Positions 24,189 to 34,355 are shown, numbered from the stretch's first letter. The stretch: 48,151 nucleotides of DNA from Lysobacteraceae bacterium (GCA_016789405.1 JAEUPQ010000039.1:1-48151), one strand, 5' to 3'. The notes: a model not told the origin generated them from the sequence alone. Translations and numbers: made by a program.

Positions 24189-26795
24189 ATGACTGAATCA
24201 ACTGATAAATCGAGCAGCACCAAGGCCGGCGCCGAACACACGCCCCTGATGCGACAGTTCTTCGCTGCCAAGGCGGAGCATCCGGACGTGCTGCTGTTCT
24301 TCCGGATGGGCGACTTCTACGAGCTGTTCTACGACGACGCCCGCAAGGCGGCGCGACTGCTCGACATCACCCTCACCCAGCGCGGCAGTTCGGCAGGCCA
24401 GCCGATCCCGATGGCCGGCGTGCCGGCGCACGCCTACGAAGGCTATCTGGCGCGCCTGGTGGCACTGGGCGAGTCGGTCGCGATCTGCGAACAGATCGGC
24501 GACCCCGCCCTGGCGAAGGGCCTCGTGGAGCGCAAGGTCGTCCGCATCGTCACGCCCGGCACGGTGACCGACGAGGCCCTGCTCCAGGATCGTCGCGACA
24601 CCCTGCTGATGGCCGTCGCGCGCGGCAAGAGCGGTTACGGCCTGGCCTGGGCCGATCTGGCCGGCGGCCGGTTCCTGGTCAATGAGGTCGCGAACGACGA
24701 CCAGCTCGAAGCGGAACTGGCGCGCCTCGATCCCGCCGAGCTGCTGCTGCCCGACGAGGAAGGCTGGCCGGCCGGACTGGCCGGTCGCGTCGGCATCCGC
24801 CGCCGCGCGCCCTGGCTGTTCGACGCCGACAGCGGTCGCCGCCAACTGCTGCAGTTCTTCAACCTGCACGACCTCACGGGTTTCGGCATCGAAGGCCGCA
24901 CGCTCGCCATCGCCGCCGCGGGCGCCCTGCTCGGCTACGTCGAGGAAACACAGAAGCAGCGCCTGCCGCACCTCACGTCGATCCGCGTCGAGACCAGCGA
25001 CGGCGCGATCGCGATGAACGCGGCCACGCGCCGACATCTCGAACTCGACACGCGCGTCGACGGCGACACGCGCCACACACTGCTCGGCGTGCTCGACACG
25101 ACCGTGACGCCGATGGGCGGTCGCCTGCTGCGCCGCTGGCTGCATCGCCCCCTGCGTGATCGGCAAGTGGTGGTGGAACGCCACGATGCCGTCGAATGCC
25201 TGATCGCGGCCCGCGCGGACGGCGATGTCCGCGATGCCTTCCGCGGCCTGGGCGACATCGAACGCATCCTGTCGCGCGTGGCCCTGCGCAGCGCCCGGCC
25301 ACGCGATCTGTCGACCCTGCGCGACGCGCTGCTCCTGCTGCCGAAAGTGCGCGACGCGCTGGACGGCATCGACTCGCCGCGCCTGCTCGCGCTGTGCGCC
25401 GAACTGGGCGAACACGACGCGCAGGCCGCATGGATGGCGCGCGCGATCGTGCAGCAGCCGCCCCTGCTGGCTCGCGATGGCGGCGTGATCGCCGAAGGTT
25501 ACGACGCCGAACTCGACGAACTGCGCCAGCTCAGCACGAATGCAGATCAGTTCCTGATCGACCTCGAAGCGCGCGAACGCGAAAGCAGCGGCATCCCGAC
25601 GCTGAAGGTCGGTTACAACCGCGTGCATGGCTACTTCATCGAGATCAGCAAGGGCCAGGCAGACAAGGCGCCGGTGCACTACACCCGGCGCCAGACCCTG
25701 ACCGGCGCCGAGCGCTACATCACCGAAGAACTGAAGCAGTTCGAGGACAAGGTGCTGTCGGCGCGCGAGCGGGCGCTGTCGCGCGAGAAGGTGCTGTACG
25801 AGCAGATCCTCGACGAACTCAATCGCGACCTCGAACCCCTCAAGCGCGCCGCGGGCGCGCTCAGCGAGCTGGACGTGCTGGCCTGCTTCGCGGAACGCGC
25901 GCATGCCCTGGACTGGTCGCGGCCGACCCTGGTCGACGACGCGGTGATCCGCATCGAACGCGGTCGCCACCCGGTGGTGGAAGCGGTGCGCGACGCACCA
26001 TTCGAGCCGAACGACCTGATGCTGCAGGGCGAAGGCGAAGCGACCCGGCGCATGCTGGTCATCACCGGCCCGAACATGGGCGGCAAGTCGACCTACATGC
26101 GCCAGAACGCACTGATCGTGCTGCTCGCGCACATCGGCAGCTTCGTGCCCGCGTCGAAGGCGGCGCTCGGCCCGATCGACCGCATCCTCACCCGCATCGG
26201 CGCCGGCGACGACCTCGCGCGCGGGCAATCGACCTTCATGGTCGAGATGAGCGAGACCAGCTACATCCTGCATCACGCCACGTCACAGTCGCTGGTGCTG
26301 ATGGACGAGATCGGTCGCGGCACCTCGACCTACGACGGCCTGGCATTGGCCGAGGCCTGCGCGAAGCACCTGGCCAACGCGAACCGCTGCTACACCCTGT
26401 TCGCCACGCACTATTTCGAGCTCACCGCACTGGCGCAGCCGGGCAGCGGCATCGCCAACGTGCATCTGGACGCCGTCGAGCATGGCGACACCCTGGTCTT
26501 CATGCACGCCGTGAAGGATGGCCCCGCCGACCGCAGCTTCGGCCTGCAGGTCGCCGCGCTGGCCGGCCTGCCGAAATCGGTGGTGCGCGAAGCCCGCGGC
26601 CGCCTGGCCGAGCTGGAGCAGCGCCGCAGCGATCCCGCGCCCGTCCTCAGCGCGCAGGCGCTGGATACGCCACAGCAGTTCGGCCTGTTCACGCCGTCGT
26701 CGGCGGCGCTCGACGCCTTGTCGGCCATCGATCCGGACGAGCTGACGCCGAAGCAGGCCCTGGAGGCGCTGTACCGGCTGAAGGCGCTGGAGTGA
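24189..26795 (+). CDS. mutS: DNA mismatch repair ATPase MutS
   Basis: 868 residues from ATG 24189; the frame extends three codons to a TTG that I do not use. Mismatch-binding [15 protein letters not shown] near residue 40 includes the Phe-x-Glu pair. The ATPase domain has [13 protein letters not shown] (627 onward), [24 protein letters not shown] and FATHYFELT. Length is that of full MutS (about 850-880). It binds base mismatches and small loops and recruits MutL. The island lies immediately upstream of its start, so its promoter may be altered or supplied by island DNA. Confidence 0.97.
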   Translation: MTESTDKSSSTKAGAEHTPLMRQFFAAKAEHPDVLLFFRMGDFYELFYDDARKAARLLDITLTQRGSSAGQPIPMAGVPAHAYEGYLARLVALGESVAICEQIGDPALAKGLVERKVVRIVTPGTVTDEALLQDRRDTLLMAVARGKSGYGLAWADLAGGRFLVNEVANDDQLEAELARLDPAELLLPDEEGWPAGLAGRVGIRRRAPWLFDADSGRRQLLQFFNLHDLTGFGIEGRTLAIAAAGALLGYVEETQKQRLPHLTSIRVETSDGAIAMNAATRRHLELDTRVDGDTRHTLLGVLDTTVTPMGGRLLRRWLHRPLRDRQVVVERHDAVECLIAARADGDVRDAFRGLGDIERILSRVALRSARPRDLSTLRDALLLLPKVRDALDGIDSPRLLALCAELGEHDAQAAWMARAIVQQPPLLARDGGVIAEGYDAELDELRQLSTNADQFLIDLEARERESSGIPTLKVGYNRVHGYFIEISKGQADKAPVHYTRRQTLTGAERYITEELKQFEDKVLSARERALSREKVLYEQILDELNRDLEPLKRAAGALSELDVLACFAERAHALDWSRPTLVDDAVIRIERGRHPVVEAVRDAPFEPNDLMLQGEGEATRRMLVITGPNMGGKSTYMRQNALIVLLAHIGSFVPASKAALGPIDRILTRIGAGDDLARGQSTFMVEMSETSYILHHATSQSLVLMDEIGRGTSTYDGLALAEACAKHLANANRCYTLFATHYFELTALAQPGSGIANVHLDAVEHGDTLVFMHAVKDGPADRSFGLQVAALAGLPKSVVREARGRLAELEQRRSDPAPVLSAQALDTPQQFGLFTPSSAALDALSAIDPDELTPKQALEALYRLKALE

Positions 26796-26875
26796 GCTGA
26801 TCCGCGCGGTCGGAACCGAGGCGCCGCCTATACTGCTCACCCACCGCGCACGGCGAGAACGCCGGCCCAACGGAG

Positions 26876-29800
26876 ATGGATGTGACGGTTGCGATCTTCA
26901 TCCTCGGCTTGTTCATCGGCATCGGCCTGGCGCTCTGGCTGCGCCGCCCGGGCGCGCCCGCGCCGACATCCGTCCAGTCGCCCGCGCTACCCGCGACAGG
27001 CGACGCACATGACGACAACGAAACGAAGCCGGAACCATCCACGGCTTCCACCGAGGCCGACGGCAGCGCTACGGCGCCCGTCGAGGAGACGCCAGCCGAC
27101 AGGCTCTATCGCCTGCGCCGCGAGATCGAAGCCGAGGACGAGCGCATCCAGCGCCCCGAAGACCTGCAGCGCCTCGCGCAGTTCCGCGAAGCTGCCGCCC
27201 TGCTCGCGAGCGACGCCTTCTCGCCGAAAGACATCCTGGAACAACTGGAGAGCGACCACTACGTCCTCCAGTGCCTGGTCTATGCCGCGCTGCGCGAACG
27301 AAGCGATATCTCGCCAACCGCAGCACTCGCGGTCACCGAGGACCCGGGGCGCTACACCGCACGATTCATGCTCGACTACCTCCAGTCGCGCGAAGACGCC
27401 GCCGCCCTGCCCGCCTTCCTGCGCCATGTGCGCCAGTGGTGGTGGGACAACCCGCCGCTGCGCCAGCGGGTGCGCGAATACCTGCAGTGGGCCGAGTCGC
27501 ACGCGCCGGGCACCGACCCGATGCCGCTGGATGCCCTCAAGGAATACGAACTCGAACAGCTGCACGAAGGCCTGAAATCGCTGCAGCTGCCGATGCTGGC
27601 GCCGTACCTCGCGCAGGTGGAGGCGGAACAGGCGAAGCGACGCGAACAGCGCACGCTCGGCGGCGTCGGACGTCTGTGGTCGCCCGCTGGCGATGACGCA
27701 CGCAGCGGCATCGTCGGCTATCCCGACCTGGACACGCAGGTCGAACGCCTGCACGACATGCTGCACGCCACGCCGAGCGTATCGATCCTGGTCTCGGGCG
27801 AACATGGCAGCGGCAAGACCACGCTGGTCGACCGCCTGCTCGCGCGCCTGCACGGCGAAGGTTGGCTGCTGTTCGACGCGTCCGCGGCGGAAGTGCTGTC
27901 CGGGCAGAAGTACATCGGCGAGCTCGAAGAACGCATCGGCGAGATGCTGGCCGCGCTGAACAGGCCACGCGCCCTGTGGCGCGTGCAGGATTTCCTCGAC
28001 CTGCTGCAGAAGGGCAGCCACAGCCAGGATCCGCGCGGCATCCTCGACATGCTGCTGCCCGCCATCGAACGCGGCCAGCTGCGGATGATCGGCGAGCTGC
28101 AGCCGGCGCAGCTCGCCCAACTGCTGATCGCGCGACCGACGCTGCGCCACCTCACGAAGACGATCACGCTGCAGCCACCGACCGACACGACGCTGCGCAC
28201 CCTGCTCGCACGCTGGCGCGAGGTGCGCAGCACGTCGCAAGGTCGCGACGTGGTCGATGCGCGCGCGCTCGACGAGGCGAGGCGCATGGCCGCGCAGTAT
28301 TTCCCGGAGCAGCACGACCCAGGCCGAACGCTGCGCCTGCTCGAAGACACGCTGCAGGCCGCCATCGCCACCGAGCCCCATGCACTGCCGATCACGCCCG
28401 ATGCCCTGCTGCAGACCATCGCGCGGCGCAGCGGCCTGCCGCTGGACGTGATCGACGACAGCAAGAGCCTCGACCTCGACGCCCTGCGCGCATTCTTCCG
28501 CAAGCGGGTCATCGGCCAGGACGAAGCCGTCGAATGCCTGGTGGATCGCATCGCGATGCTCAAGGCCGGACTCGTCGACACCGCGCGCCCCGTCGGTGTC
28601 TTCCTGTTCGCAGGCCCCACCGGCACCGGCAAGACCGAACTGGCCAAGGCGCTGGGCGAACTGCTGTTCGGCAGCGGCGACCGTCTGCTGCGCCTGGACA
28701 TGAGCGAATACCAGTCGGACGACAGCGCATGGCGGCTGACCGACGTCTCGCGCGACGGCAGCACCCGCTCGCTGGTCTCGCGCATCCGCGAACAGCCGTT
28801 CTCGGTCGTGCTGCTCGACGAATTCGAGAAGGCGCACCCGAAGGTCTGGGACCTGTTCCTGCAGGTCTTCGACGATGGCCGCCTCAGCGACCGCAATGGC
28901 AACGTCGCCGACTTCCGGCACAGCATCGTCATCCTCACCAGCAACGCCGGCTCCACGCTGGGCCGCAGCGCAGGGCCCGGCTTCACGTCCGTGGCCGGGG
29001 GGTATTCGCGTGGCACGGTCGAGAAGGCGCTGTTCGAGACCTTCCGCCGCGAATTCCTGAACCGCCTCGATCGCATTGTCCTGTTCAAACCGCTGGATCG
29101 CAGCCTGATGCGCGAGATCCTGCACAAGGAACTGCAGCGTGCGATGGGTCGCCGCGGCCTCAGGAACAGGGATTGGGCCGTGGAATGGGAGCCTTCGGCG
29201 ATCGAATTCCTGCTGGATCGCGGCTTCACGCCCGACCTCGGTGCGCGCCCATTGCGCCGCGCGATCGAACAGCACCTGCTCGCGCCGCTGGCGCGCAGCA
29301 TCGTCGAGCACCGCACGCCCCAGGGCGATCAGTTCCTGTTCGTGCGCAGCGCGGGCGAGCGACTGGATGTCGAGTTCATCGACCCGAACGCGCCCTCGGG
29401 CACGACGGACATCGTCGACACGACCCCGGCTGCCGCAGGCGACCTGCGCACGCTGCTGTGGTCGCCGGATGCGTCTCGTGCGAGTCTCGACACCCTGCAC
29501 GCGACACTCGACGCCCTGCTCGACACCATCGACGGCGACGCCTGGCGCGAGGCGCGCGACAGGGATTTCACGGCGATGAACGCCAGCGACTTCTGGTCGC
29601 GCCCCGAGCGCTTCGACGCGCTCGATCGCATCGAACGCCGCAACCGCATCGAAAGCGCGCTCGACACCGTGCAGCGCCTCGACGAACGCCTCGCTCGCGA
29701 CGGTGGCAACGCCACCTTCGTCGCGCGCACCGCGCAGACGCTGTGGCTCACGGGCCTCGCCATCGATGCCCTCGCCGAAGGCCGCCCGCAGGACGCGTTG

Positions 29801-30253
29801 CTCGTGCTGTCCGCCAGCGACACCGAACTCCGCCGCGACCCTGCGCGCACTCGCCTGTGGTGGCAGCAACTGCTCGCGATGTACATGGCCTGGGCCGAAC
29901 GCCGCAACATGCGCGTCGACGTGATCGAACAGAACGCCGACGCCTGTCGCGCGCGCCTCGCCATCAGCGGCTTCGGTGCCTGCGACCTGCTCCTGGCCGA
30001 ACACGGCCTGCACGTCTTCGAACACGACGCCGACGACAACGCCCCGCGTCGCTCCACCGTCGCTGTTCGCGTCGCAGCCGATCTTCCGGGTCGCGCACGC
30101 ATCGACCTGATCAAATCGGACGACGAACTCCGGGTCTGTCGCCGCTATCGCGCGGAGCCGTCACCGCTCGTCCGCGACAGCGTGCGGGCCTGGCGCACGG
30201 GGAGGCTGGACCGGGTGCTGGCGGGAGAATTCGATGTGATCGTGGGGGAGTGA
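26876..30253 (+). CDS. Membrane-anchored two-domain Clp/AAA+ ATPase with degenerate D1
   Basis: 1125 residues from ATG 26876; a GTG at 26882 is better spaced from the GGAG upstream. Residues about 3-24 are a membrane helix, so the enzyme is tethered with its body in the cytoplasm. Domain D1 has Walker A GEHGSGKTT (308-316) and a pore-like KYIGELEER, but the Walker B reads WRVQDF (Q371, D372) where ClpA/B have IDE, so hydrolysis there is doubtful. Domain D2 is intact: GPTGTGKTE (580-588), LLDEFEKAH (D648, E649), LTSNAGS, and the ClpB-like C-terminal cap. About 300 further residues have no recognised domain. No protease partner or T6SS gene is nearby. Likely an unfoldase; substrate unknown. Confidence 0.85.
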   Translation: MDVTVAIFILGLFIGIGLALWLRRPGAPAPTSVQSPALPATGDAHDDNETKPEPSTASTEADGSATAPVEETPADRLYRLRREIEAEDERIQRPEDLQRLAQFREAAALLASDAFSPKDILEQLESDHYVLQCLVYAALRERSDISPTAALAVTEDPGRYTARFMLDYLQSREDAAALPAFLRHVRQWWWDNPPLRQRVREYLQWAESHAPGTDPMPLDALKEYELEQLHEGLKSLQLPMLAPYLAQVEAEQAKRREQRTLGGVGRLWSPAGDDARSGIVGYPDLDTQVERLHDMLHATPSVSILVSGEHGSGKTTLVDRLLARLHGEGWLLFDASAAEVLSGQKYIGELEERIGEMLAALNRPRALWRVQDFLDLLQKGSHSQDPRGILDMLLPAIERGQLRMIGELQPAQLAQLLIARPTLRHLTKTITLQPPTDTTLRTLLARWREVRSTSQGRDVVDARALDEARRMAAQYFPEQHDPGRTLRLLEDTLQAAIATEPHALPITPDALLQTIARRSGLPLDVIDDSKSLDLDALRAFFRKRVIGQDEAVECLVDRIAMLKAGLVDTARPVGVFLFAGPTGTGKTELAKALGELLFGSGDRLLRLDMSEYQSDDSAWRLTDVSRDGSTRSLVSRIREQPFSVVLLDEFEKAHPKVWDLFLQVFDDGRLSDRNGNVADFRHSIVILTSNAGSTLGRSAGPGFTSVAGGYSRGTVEKALFETFRREFLNRLDRIVLFKPLDRSLMREILHKELQRAMGRRGLRNRDWAVEWEPSAIEFLLDRGFTPDLGARPLRRAIEQHLLAPLARSIVEHRTPQGDQFLFVRSAGERLDVEFIDPNAPSGTTDIVDTTPAAAGDLRTLLWSPDASRASLDTLHATLDALLDTIDGDAWREARDRDFTAMNASDFWSRPERFDALDRIERRNRIESALDTVQRLDERLARDGGNATFVARTAQTLWLTGLAIDALAEGRPQDALLVLSASDTELRRDPARTRLWWQQLLAMYMAWAERRNMRVDVIEQNADACRARLAISGFGACDLLLAEHGLHVFEHDADDNAPRRSTVAVRVAADLPGRARIDLIKSDDELRVCRRYRAEPSPLVRDSVRAWRTGRLDRVLAGEFDVIVGE

Positions 30254-30314
30254 CGGGCACTTGCGGATCGCAGGCAGGGCGCTATGCAGCGAGCGCCAGG
30301 TGATCGAGCATTTC

Positions 30315-30333
30315 GCCGGGCCGATGGCCCGGC
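30315..30333. terminator. Bidirectional hairpin between convergent genes
   Basis: GCCGGGCC (30315-30322), loop GAT, GGCCCGGC (30326-30333). It lies directly after the stop of the minus-strand gene and 61 bases after the AAA+ stop. No T-tract. Confidence 0.5.
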
Positions 30334-30714
30334 CTACGAGCGCCCATGCACCCAACTCCTGGCCAGGATGGCCTCCGACACTTTCTTTTCGACTCCGCCT
30401 TCGCCAAGCGCGTCCAACTCGGAGAAAAAATCGCGAAACAGGCCAGGAAGCGCTGCGGCATCCGACTTCAACGCACGAAGAAGGAGCCTGTCCCAGTGCC
30501 ATGCTGCACGACAGTAAAGAAATCGGCCTTCCATCCAGCGCCCGAAGACATTCGTGATGGGCGCGACACCATGCCTTTTGCACAATCCGTGCTCGAGCCC
30601 ATGCAGGTAGATCGCAACATCCCGCAATCGTTCGGTGCCAACAAACATTCCAGGCCGCGCACTGATCGAATCAACGACCTCGAGGAAATCATTGCGTACG
30701 GCGTACATTTCCAT
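30334..30714 (-). CDS. Hypothetical protein (126 aa)
   Basis: ATG at 30714. The product looks coding: DFLEVVDSISARPGMFVG, then HGLEHGLCKRHG, GRFLYCRAAWHWDRLLLR and a helical end. The phrase SARPGMFVG with a following dense helical part is seen in small cytoplasmic proteins of unknown function. No signal peptide or membrane segment. No family recognised. Base composition is less GC-rich than the AAA+ gene next to it. Confidence 0.6.
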   Translation of the reverse strand: MEMYAVRNDFLEVVDSISARPGMFVGTERLRDVAIYLHGLEHGLCKRHGVAPITNVFGRWMEGRFLYCRAAWHWDRLLLRALKSDAAALPGLFRDFFSELDALGEGGVEKKVSEAILARSWVHGRS

Positions 30715-31062
30715 CGTAGAAACACCTTGCGTCTTGATGGCTGGGTAACAAGGCGATCGAGAGCCGGGTGTTCGATACCGACGATAGCGATCTGTCGAAA
30801 TTCAACATGAACCACATGCCGAACTCAAGATACCCGGACGCCATTCCTCTCGAACATCTTCTGATCACGCGGGAGATCACCATGCATGGAAAATGCGCCA
30901 GAGAAGGGATCTGCGATGGGGTCTAGCCATCGCTGCTTCCGGTCAGTTGCATAGGGTGCGCCCCGGCGCACCGGCTTTTCTTCCCGCCGCGACCAAAGCG
31001 GTGCGCCGAGGCACACCCGATGGGAAATCCGGGCGCGGGAATGACCCGCGCTCGGTGAAACA
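30715..31062. other. Non-coding stretch with a GGTGCGCC palindrome
   Basis: No supported gene. GGTGCGCC (30953-30960) and GGCGCACC (30963-30970) form a perfect 8-bp stem with a 2-base loop, and a related GGTGCGCC sequence recurs at about 31001. This resembles short palindromic repeats common in this bacterial group. Confidence 0.5.
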
Positions 31063-31263
31063 TCACGCGGCAGAGGCGTCCAGCGGCACCAGCCGATTGT
31101 CTTCATCGTATTGCAGACCGCAGACCATCGCGGCCATGCCGCGCAGCGCGGCTTGCGGGCTGGCGCCGCTGGCTTCGCACAGGGCGATGAACTGGGGCGG
31201 GACTTCGACGACGAGGACATTTGAAGCCTGGACGTTGTACGGCTGGAACTGGGACTCGGGCAT
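31063..31263 (-). CDS. Small hypothetical protein (66 aa)
   Basis: ATG at 31263 with GGAG 8 bases upstream. The product has NVLVVEVPPQFIALCEASG and SPQAALRGMAAMVCGLQ, an ordinary soluble small protein by composition. No family recognised. It is the last chromosomal-looking gene before the cassette region. Confidence 0.6.
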   Translation of the reverse strand: MPESQFQPYNVQASNVLVVEVPPQFIALCEASGASPQAALRGMAAMVCGLQYDEDNRLVPLDASAA

Positions 31264-31446
31264 GACGGCACTCCGTTTCGCCCGACGCCCGGAGTGGACG
31301 TCGTTGGCGAGCCCTCACCGCATCGCGCGCAGGCGCGTCAAGGTTTGCGCAGCAATTCACCTCGACCTTGACGCGCCGAGCACGATGCGATGATGGGACG
31401 ACAACGGGGGAACACCTCACGACACTCTCCGCGCAGACTTTTGTCT

Positions 31447-31548
31447 TTCGTAGGGCGCATAAGCCGAAGGCGTCATACGCCGTCACGAATCGCCGATGCC
31501 AGGCATCACAAAGAAGGTGCATGACGCTTCGCTTATGTACCCTACGAA
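31447..31548. repeat. Imperfect inverted repeat (33-35 bp arms) next to the attC site
   Basis: The left arm (31447-31481) begins TTCGTAGGGCGCATAAGC; the right arm (31516-31548) on the other strand begins TTCGTAGGGTACATAAGC. About 27 positions agree, with small gaps. Many bacterial genomes carry mobile palindromes of this GTAGGG..ATAAGC type. It starts 15 bases from the attC-like site. Confidence 0.7.
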
Positions 31549-31562
31549 TGCGCCTTACAGCC

Positions 31563-31636
31563 TTAACACCGCAATTGAGCGGCCGAGCAAGCGGGCGAAG
31601 CCCGCTTGCGAAGGTCCGTCTTGAATTGCTTGTTAG
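31563..31636 (-). other. attC-like integron recombination site
   Basis: Read on the minus strand it starts with GCCTAAC (the RYYYAAC core), continues AAGCAATTCAAGACGG, has a central GC hairpin (GCAAGCGGGC / GCCCGCTTGC), and ends with CCGCTCAATTGC and GTGTTAAGGC. The inner arms pair with unpaired extra bases, as in real attC sites. The right-hand core has one more base than the GTTRRRY consensus. The stop codon of the metallophosphoesterase is the TAA in the first core, as is common in gene cassettes. Confidence 0.72.
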
Positions 31637-33201
31637 GCCGAGATGGCATCAGGTGCTCCGACGGTATGCATAGCAACATACTGTTCTTCAAAACCAGTCC
31701 CAGTGCCGGGGTCTGAGTAGAAAGAAGCGGCCCAGCTTCTGCTGGCGGCAGACCAGTGAACAATGTTGTACGAGAGCGGGTATCCCTCAGCCCCGAGAGA
31801 GGTGCCACAACCGACCGCGGTCACATCACGCCATTCGCTGCGCGCCCCCGCTTGCCAATTGACTGACTGCTTGACGTGCCGAGGCACGTGCTTATGCCCG
31901 TGAAGAATCAATGGAACCCTGCGCCCGGCGCACCAAGCGAGAAATCCCTCCGCTTCCTCCATTCTGAGGAACGCTTCATCAGAGAAGCCAGCCTTCGCAA
32001 GGAATCTTTGGATTTTCGTTTCTCGTTGAGTCTCAAAGGAAAATGGGTGGTGGTGAACCAACGCCGCGCCTAGGTAGTTACGGATTTCTGGCTTCCCGTT
32101 CGCCTTGACCTCGAACTCCGTTGCCACCTCCATAAGTTGCTGCTTTGTCACACGACCTCTAGCGAAATCGGCGTCACGTGATGAATCAAAGCAATAGAAC
32201 ACGCATTCCAACTCTGAATCGATGACCAGGCTCGACCATTCGAGTTTTGCAACCTCGTTTAGGCGACTACCGATTCCAAAAAGGCTATTCCCAAGCAGCT
32301 TCTGGTCGTGATTGCCCGGCACGAGGATCGGCTCGTGCCCAGAGGCTGCTGCTAATTCCGATCGGAAATTGCGGAAGGCAAGCGCATCCTCCCGCTTCGG
32401 ATTATCGAAGAGATCACCAGTGATAACGACGCGGTCGTGGGCAGTCAGAACAGAACGCAAATGCGACAGCAGGTAGGCTTGATTCTCCAATGCGCTTGTC
32501 GCGCCGAAGTGCAAATCGCTTAAATGGATGATTCGTTTTGCCGCAGACCTCTGCTTCCGGTCGTTAAAGTCATTTAGAACCCAATCCAAGTGCCCAGCCC
32601 CCCGCACAAAGGCGCCCTGGATGCGGCGGAACAAATCATCGACCTCGTCAACCTGAGCGAATGCGGTGACGCCTCGTGGCGTCCAGAACACGATTCCAGG
32701 CCACAGCTCGCGATGCGTGGCTAGAGTGCTCGCGAGTGGTAGCGGGTCGTATATTTCCAATGAGTCGTCGGTCGAAGAAAAATCCGGAATCAGAAACAGC
32801 GCGTGATGCTTTGACCGCACCGCCAGAAACTCGGCTTGCGCCCGGACCCCACGGTGTTTGTCACTTGTCCCAACGGCGAGCGCAAAGAGATCGTAGTCGC
32901 AAAGAAGAGACCCGAACTCGTCAAGAATTTCGGCAATAACGTCCGTACCAAGAAATTTTTCGTCGGCCGCGTCTATCGATCTGGCCCGATCGCTAGCACG
33001 TTCGGCGGCGTCTTCAACTTGTTTGATCCACTCTGGGCTACTTGAGATGAGCGCCGGCCTGTTTGGGTCGCGATATCTCCCTTGAATGGAACCGAGGAAC
33101 TCTTTCAACTCCCATAGAGTTGCACGTGGCGCAACCTTGGGGGGCTGCTTGGTTACATAGGCAACGAAGTTTGCGTACTTGAGGTTGAAGTGCCATCCCA
33201 T
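31633..33201 (-). CDS. Cassette-borne metallophosphoesterase (522 aa)
   Basis: ATG at 33201 with AGGAG 6 bases upstream. The first 220 residues are an unrecognised alpha/beta domain (LFALAVGTSDKHRGVRAQAE, LFLIPDFSSTDD). The second part is a calcineurin-like phosphoesterase with all motifs: LSDLHFG, GDLFDNP, GNHDQK, VHHHPF and HGHKH. These bind two metals and hydrolyse phosphodiesters or phosphomonoesters; substrate unknown. The gene is visibly less GC-rich than its neighbours and ends in the attC-like site, pointing to transfer as an integron cassette. A defence or nucleotide-signal role is possible but unproven. Confidence 0.88.
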   Translation of the reverse strand: MGWHFNLKYANFVAYVTKQPPKVAPRATLWELKEFLGSIQGRYRDPNRPALISSSPEWIKQVEDAAERASDRARSIDAADEKFLGTDVIAEILDEFGSLLCDYDLFALAVGTSDKHRGVRAQAEFLAVRSKHHALFLIPDFSSTDDSLEIYDPLPLASTLATHRELWPGIVFWTPRGVTAFAQVDEVDDLFRRIQGAFVRGAGHLDWVLNDFNDRKQRSAAKRIIHLSDLHFGATSALENQAYLLSHLRSVLTAHDRVVITGDLFDNPKREDALAFRNFRSELAAASGHEPILVPGNHDQKLLGNSLFGIGSRLNEVAKLEWSSLVIDSELECVFYCFDSSRDADFARGRVTKQQLMEVATEFEVKANGKPEIRNYLGAALVHHHPFSFETQRETKIQRFLAKAGFSDEAFLRMEEAEGFLAWCAGRRVPLILHGHKHVPRHVKQSVNWQAGARSEWRDVTAVGCGTSLGAEGYPLSYNIVHWSAASRSWAASFYSDPGTGTGFEEQYVAMHTVGAPDAISA

Positions 33202-33250
33202 CGCAGACTCCTGGTTTCTCGGCCCAACTACGATTAGACCCCAAATTGAC

Positions 33251-33383
33251 GCATAACACGGCGCCGGATAACAAGTCGGACGCGGCTGTTCGCGGAAACC
33301 ATGAGCGGCGGCCTGCCATGCAAATCAAACAGGTAGTAACAGCAGGCAACCCACGCGACCTGCCATTCACTGGTTTATCCGGC
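33251..33383. other. Cassette-type 5' junction and inverted repeat
   Basis: On the minus strand GTGTTATGCG (33260-33251) stands 50 bases before the metallophosphoesterase start, like the junction core at the front of cassettes (VCR-type GTTATGC). Just beyond it GCCGGATAA (33263-33271) is inverted as TTATCCGGC (33375-33383). The rest of 33202-33446 has no gene. Confidence 0.45.
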
Positions 33384-33446
33384 ATGTGTGCCACCTATCG
33401 CTCGTTCCTCCGCATCAACCTGTCAAATCCGACAGGTCAAAACCCC

Positions 33447-34355
33447 TCACTCCTCCACCCGCCTCTTCCTCCGCACCCACCGCCACATCCGGCGCAGCAG
33501 CCAGAGACCAATCACCAGCACGACAAGCACCGGAATCAGAGCCGCGATGACGCGGACGACGGCGGCTGTGCTGGTGGCCATGACGCGACCGGTGTCGGCG
33601 AAGGCTTCGGCGACTTCGCTGCGGCCTTCCTGGGTGGCGTGCGGGGAGAAGCGGATGGTGAGCAGTTGGGTTTCGAGACGGCGACGGTGACTGGCGGCAT
33701 CGCGTTCGGCGGCTTCGAGTTCGGCTTCGACGCGGGAGAGCTGTTCGGACAACGCGATCACGTCGTCGACCTTGAGGTCCTTGCGATCCTGGAATTCGAG
33801 CAGGTGCGCATGCTGTTTGCGCAGGCGGTCGCGCAGGAGGGTGTTGTCGCGGACGGCGACCGCGAGGTCTTCGGCGGTGGTGTCGCGGGCGACCACTTCG
33901 CCGCCCTTGCCGCCCGATGAGATCAGCGGCTCGATCGCGCGCGGCTCGGCGCGCATGCGCAGCGACCCGTGCGCATTGCGTCCGCCACGGCGCTCGGCGG
34001 ACAGGATCTGGCAGGCGCCGAATCGCTTGCTCTCGCAGGCGTTGCGCACGGCATCCAGTGTCGGTTCGATCCTGTCGGCATCGAGGCGCACTTCGACCTC
34101 GTGTTCGTAGGCCAGCACCGAGGCTTCGCCGTCGTTGGTGGCAGCCTGCACAGGCCTCGCCTGCGTCCTGCCGTAGTTCGCCTCCGGCAGTGCGGCGCGC
34201 GTTGTGTACTCACTGACCGCATGATCCACACCCATCTGTTTCAACGGCGTGGGCGCATCGGCAGCAGCGACCTCTTCGGACTCGTACTGGTCCGCGCTGC
34301 TGCACCCCGCCAACAGCATCGCCACAACGAACCCCGACACGACGAATCGACGCAT
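33447..34355 (-). CDS. DUF4349-type lipoprotein
   Basis: 302 residues from ATG 34355; the upstream extension lacks support. Lipoprotein signal with lipobox LLAGC (Cys about 19). The middle is a beta-rich domain (VRLDADRIEPTLDAVRNACE), followed by a coiled coil (SEQLSRVEAELEAAERDAAS) and a C-terminal membrane helix (IAALIPVLVVLVIGLWLL) with a basic tail. This layout is that of DUF4349 proteins. Exact function is unknown. Confidence 0.85.
   Translation of the reverse strand: MRRFVVSGFVVAMLLAGCSSADQYESEEVAAADAPTPLKQMGVDHAVSEYTTRAALPEANYGRTQARPVQAATNDGEASVLAYEHEVEVRLDADRIEPTLDAVRNACESKRFGACQILSAERRGGRNAHGSLRMRAEPRAIEPLISSGGKGGEVVARDTTAEDLAVAVRDNTLLRDRLRKQHAHLLEFQDRKDLKVDDVIALSEQLSRVEAELEAAERDAASHRRRLETQLLTIRFSPHATQEGRSEVAEAFADTGRVMATSTAAVVRVIAALIPVLVVLVIGLWLLRRMWRWVRRKRRVEE

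Noticed and set aside
24198..26276. 692-codon minus-strand frame inside mutS
   Set aside because: Antisense shadow of a gene with every MutS motif.
26987..30025. 1012-codon minus-strand frame inside the AAA+ gene
   Set aside because: Shadow frame in GC-rich DNA; no plausible domain and no ribosome site.
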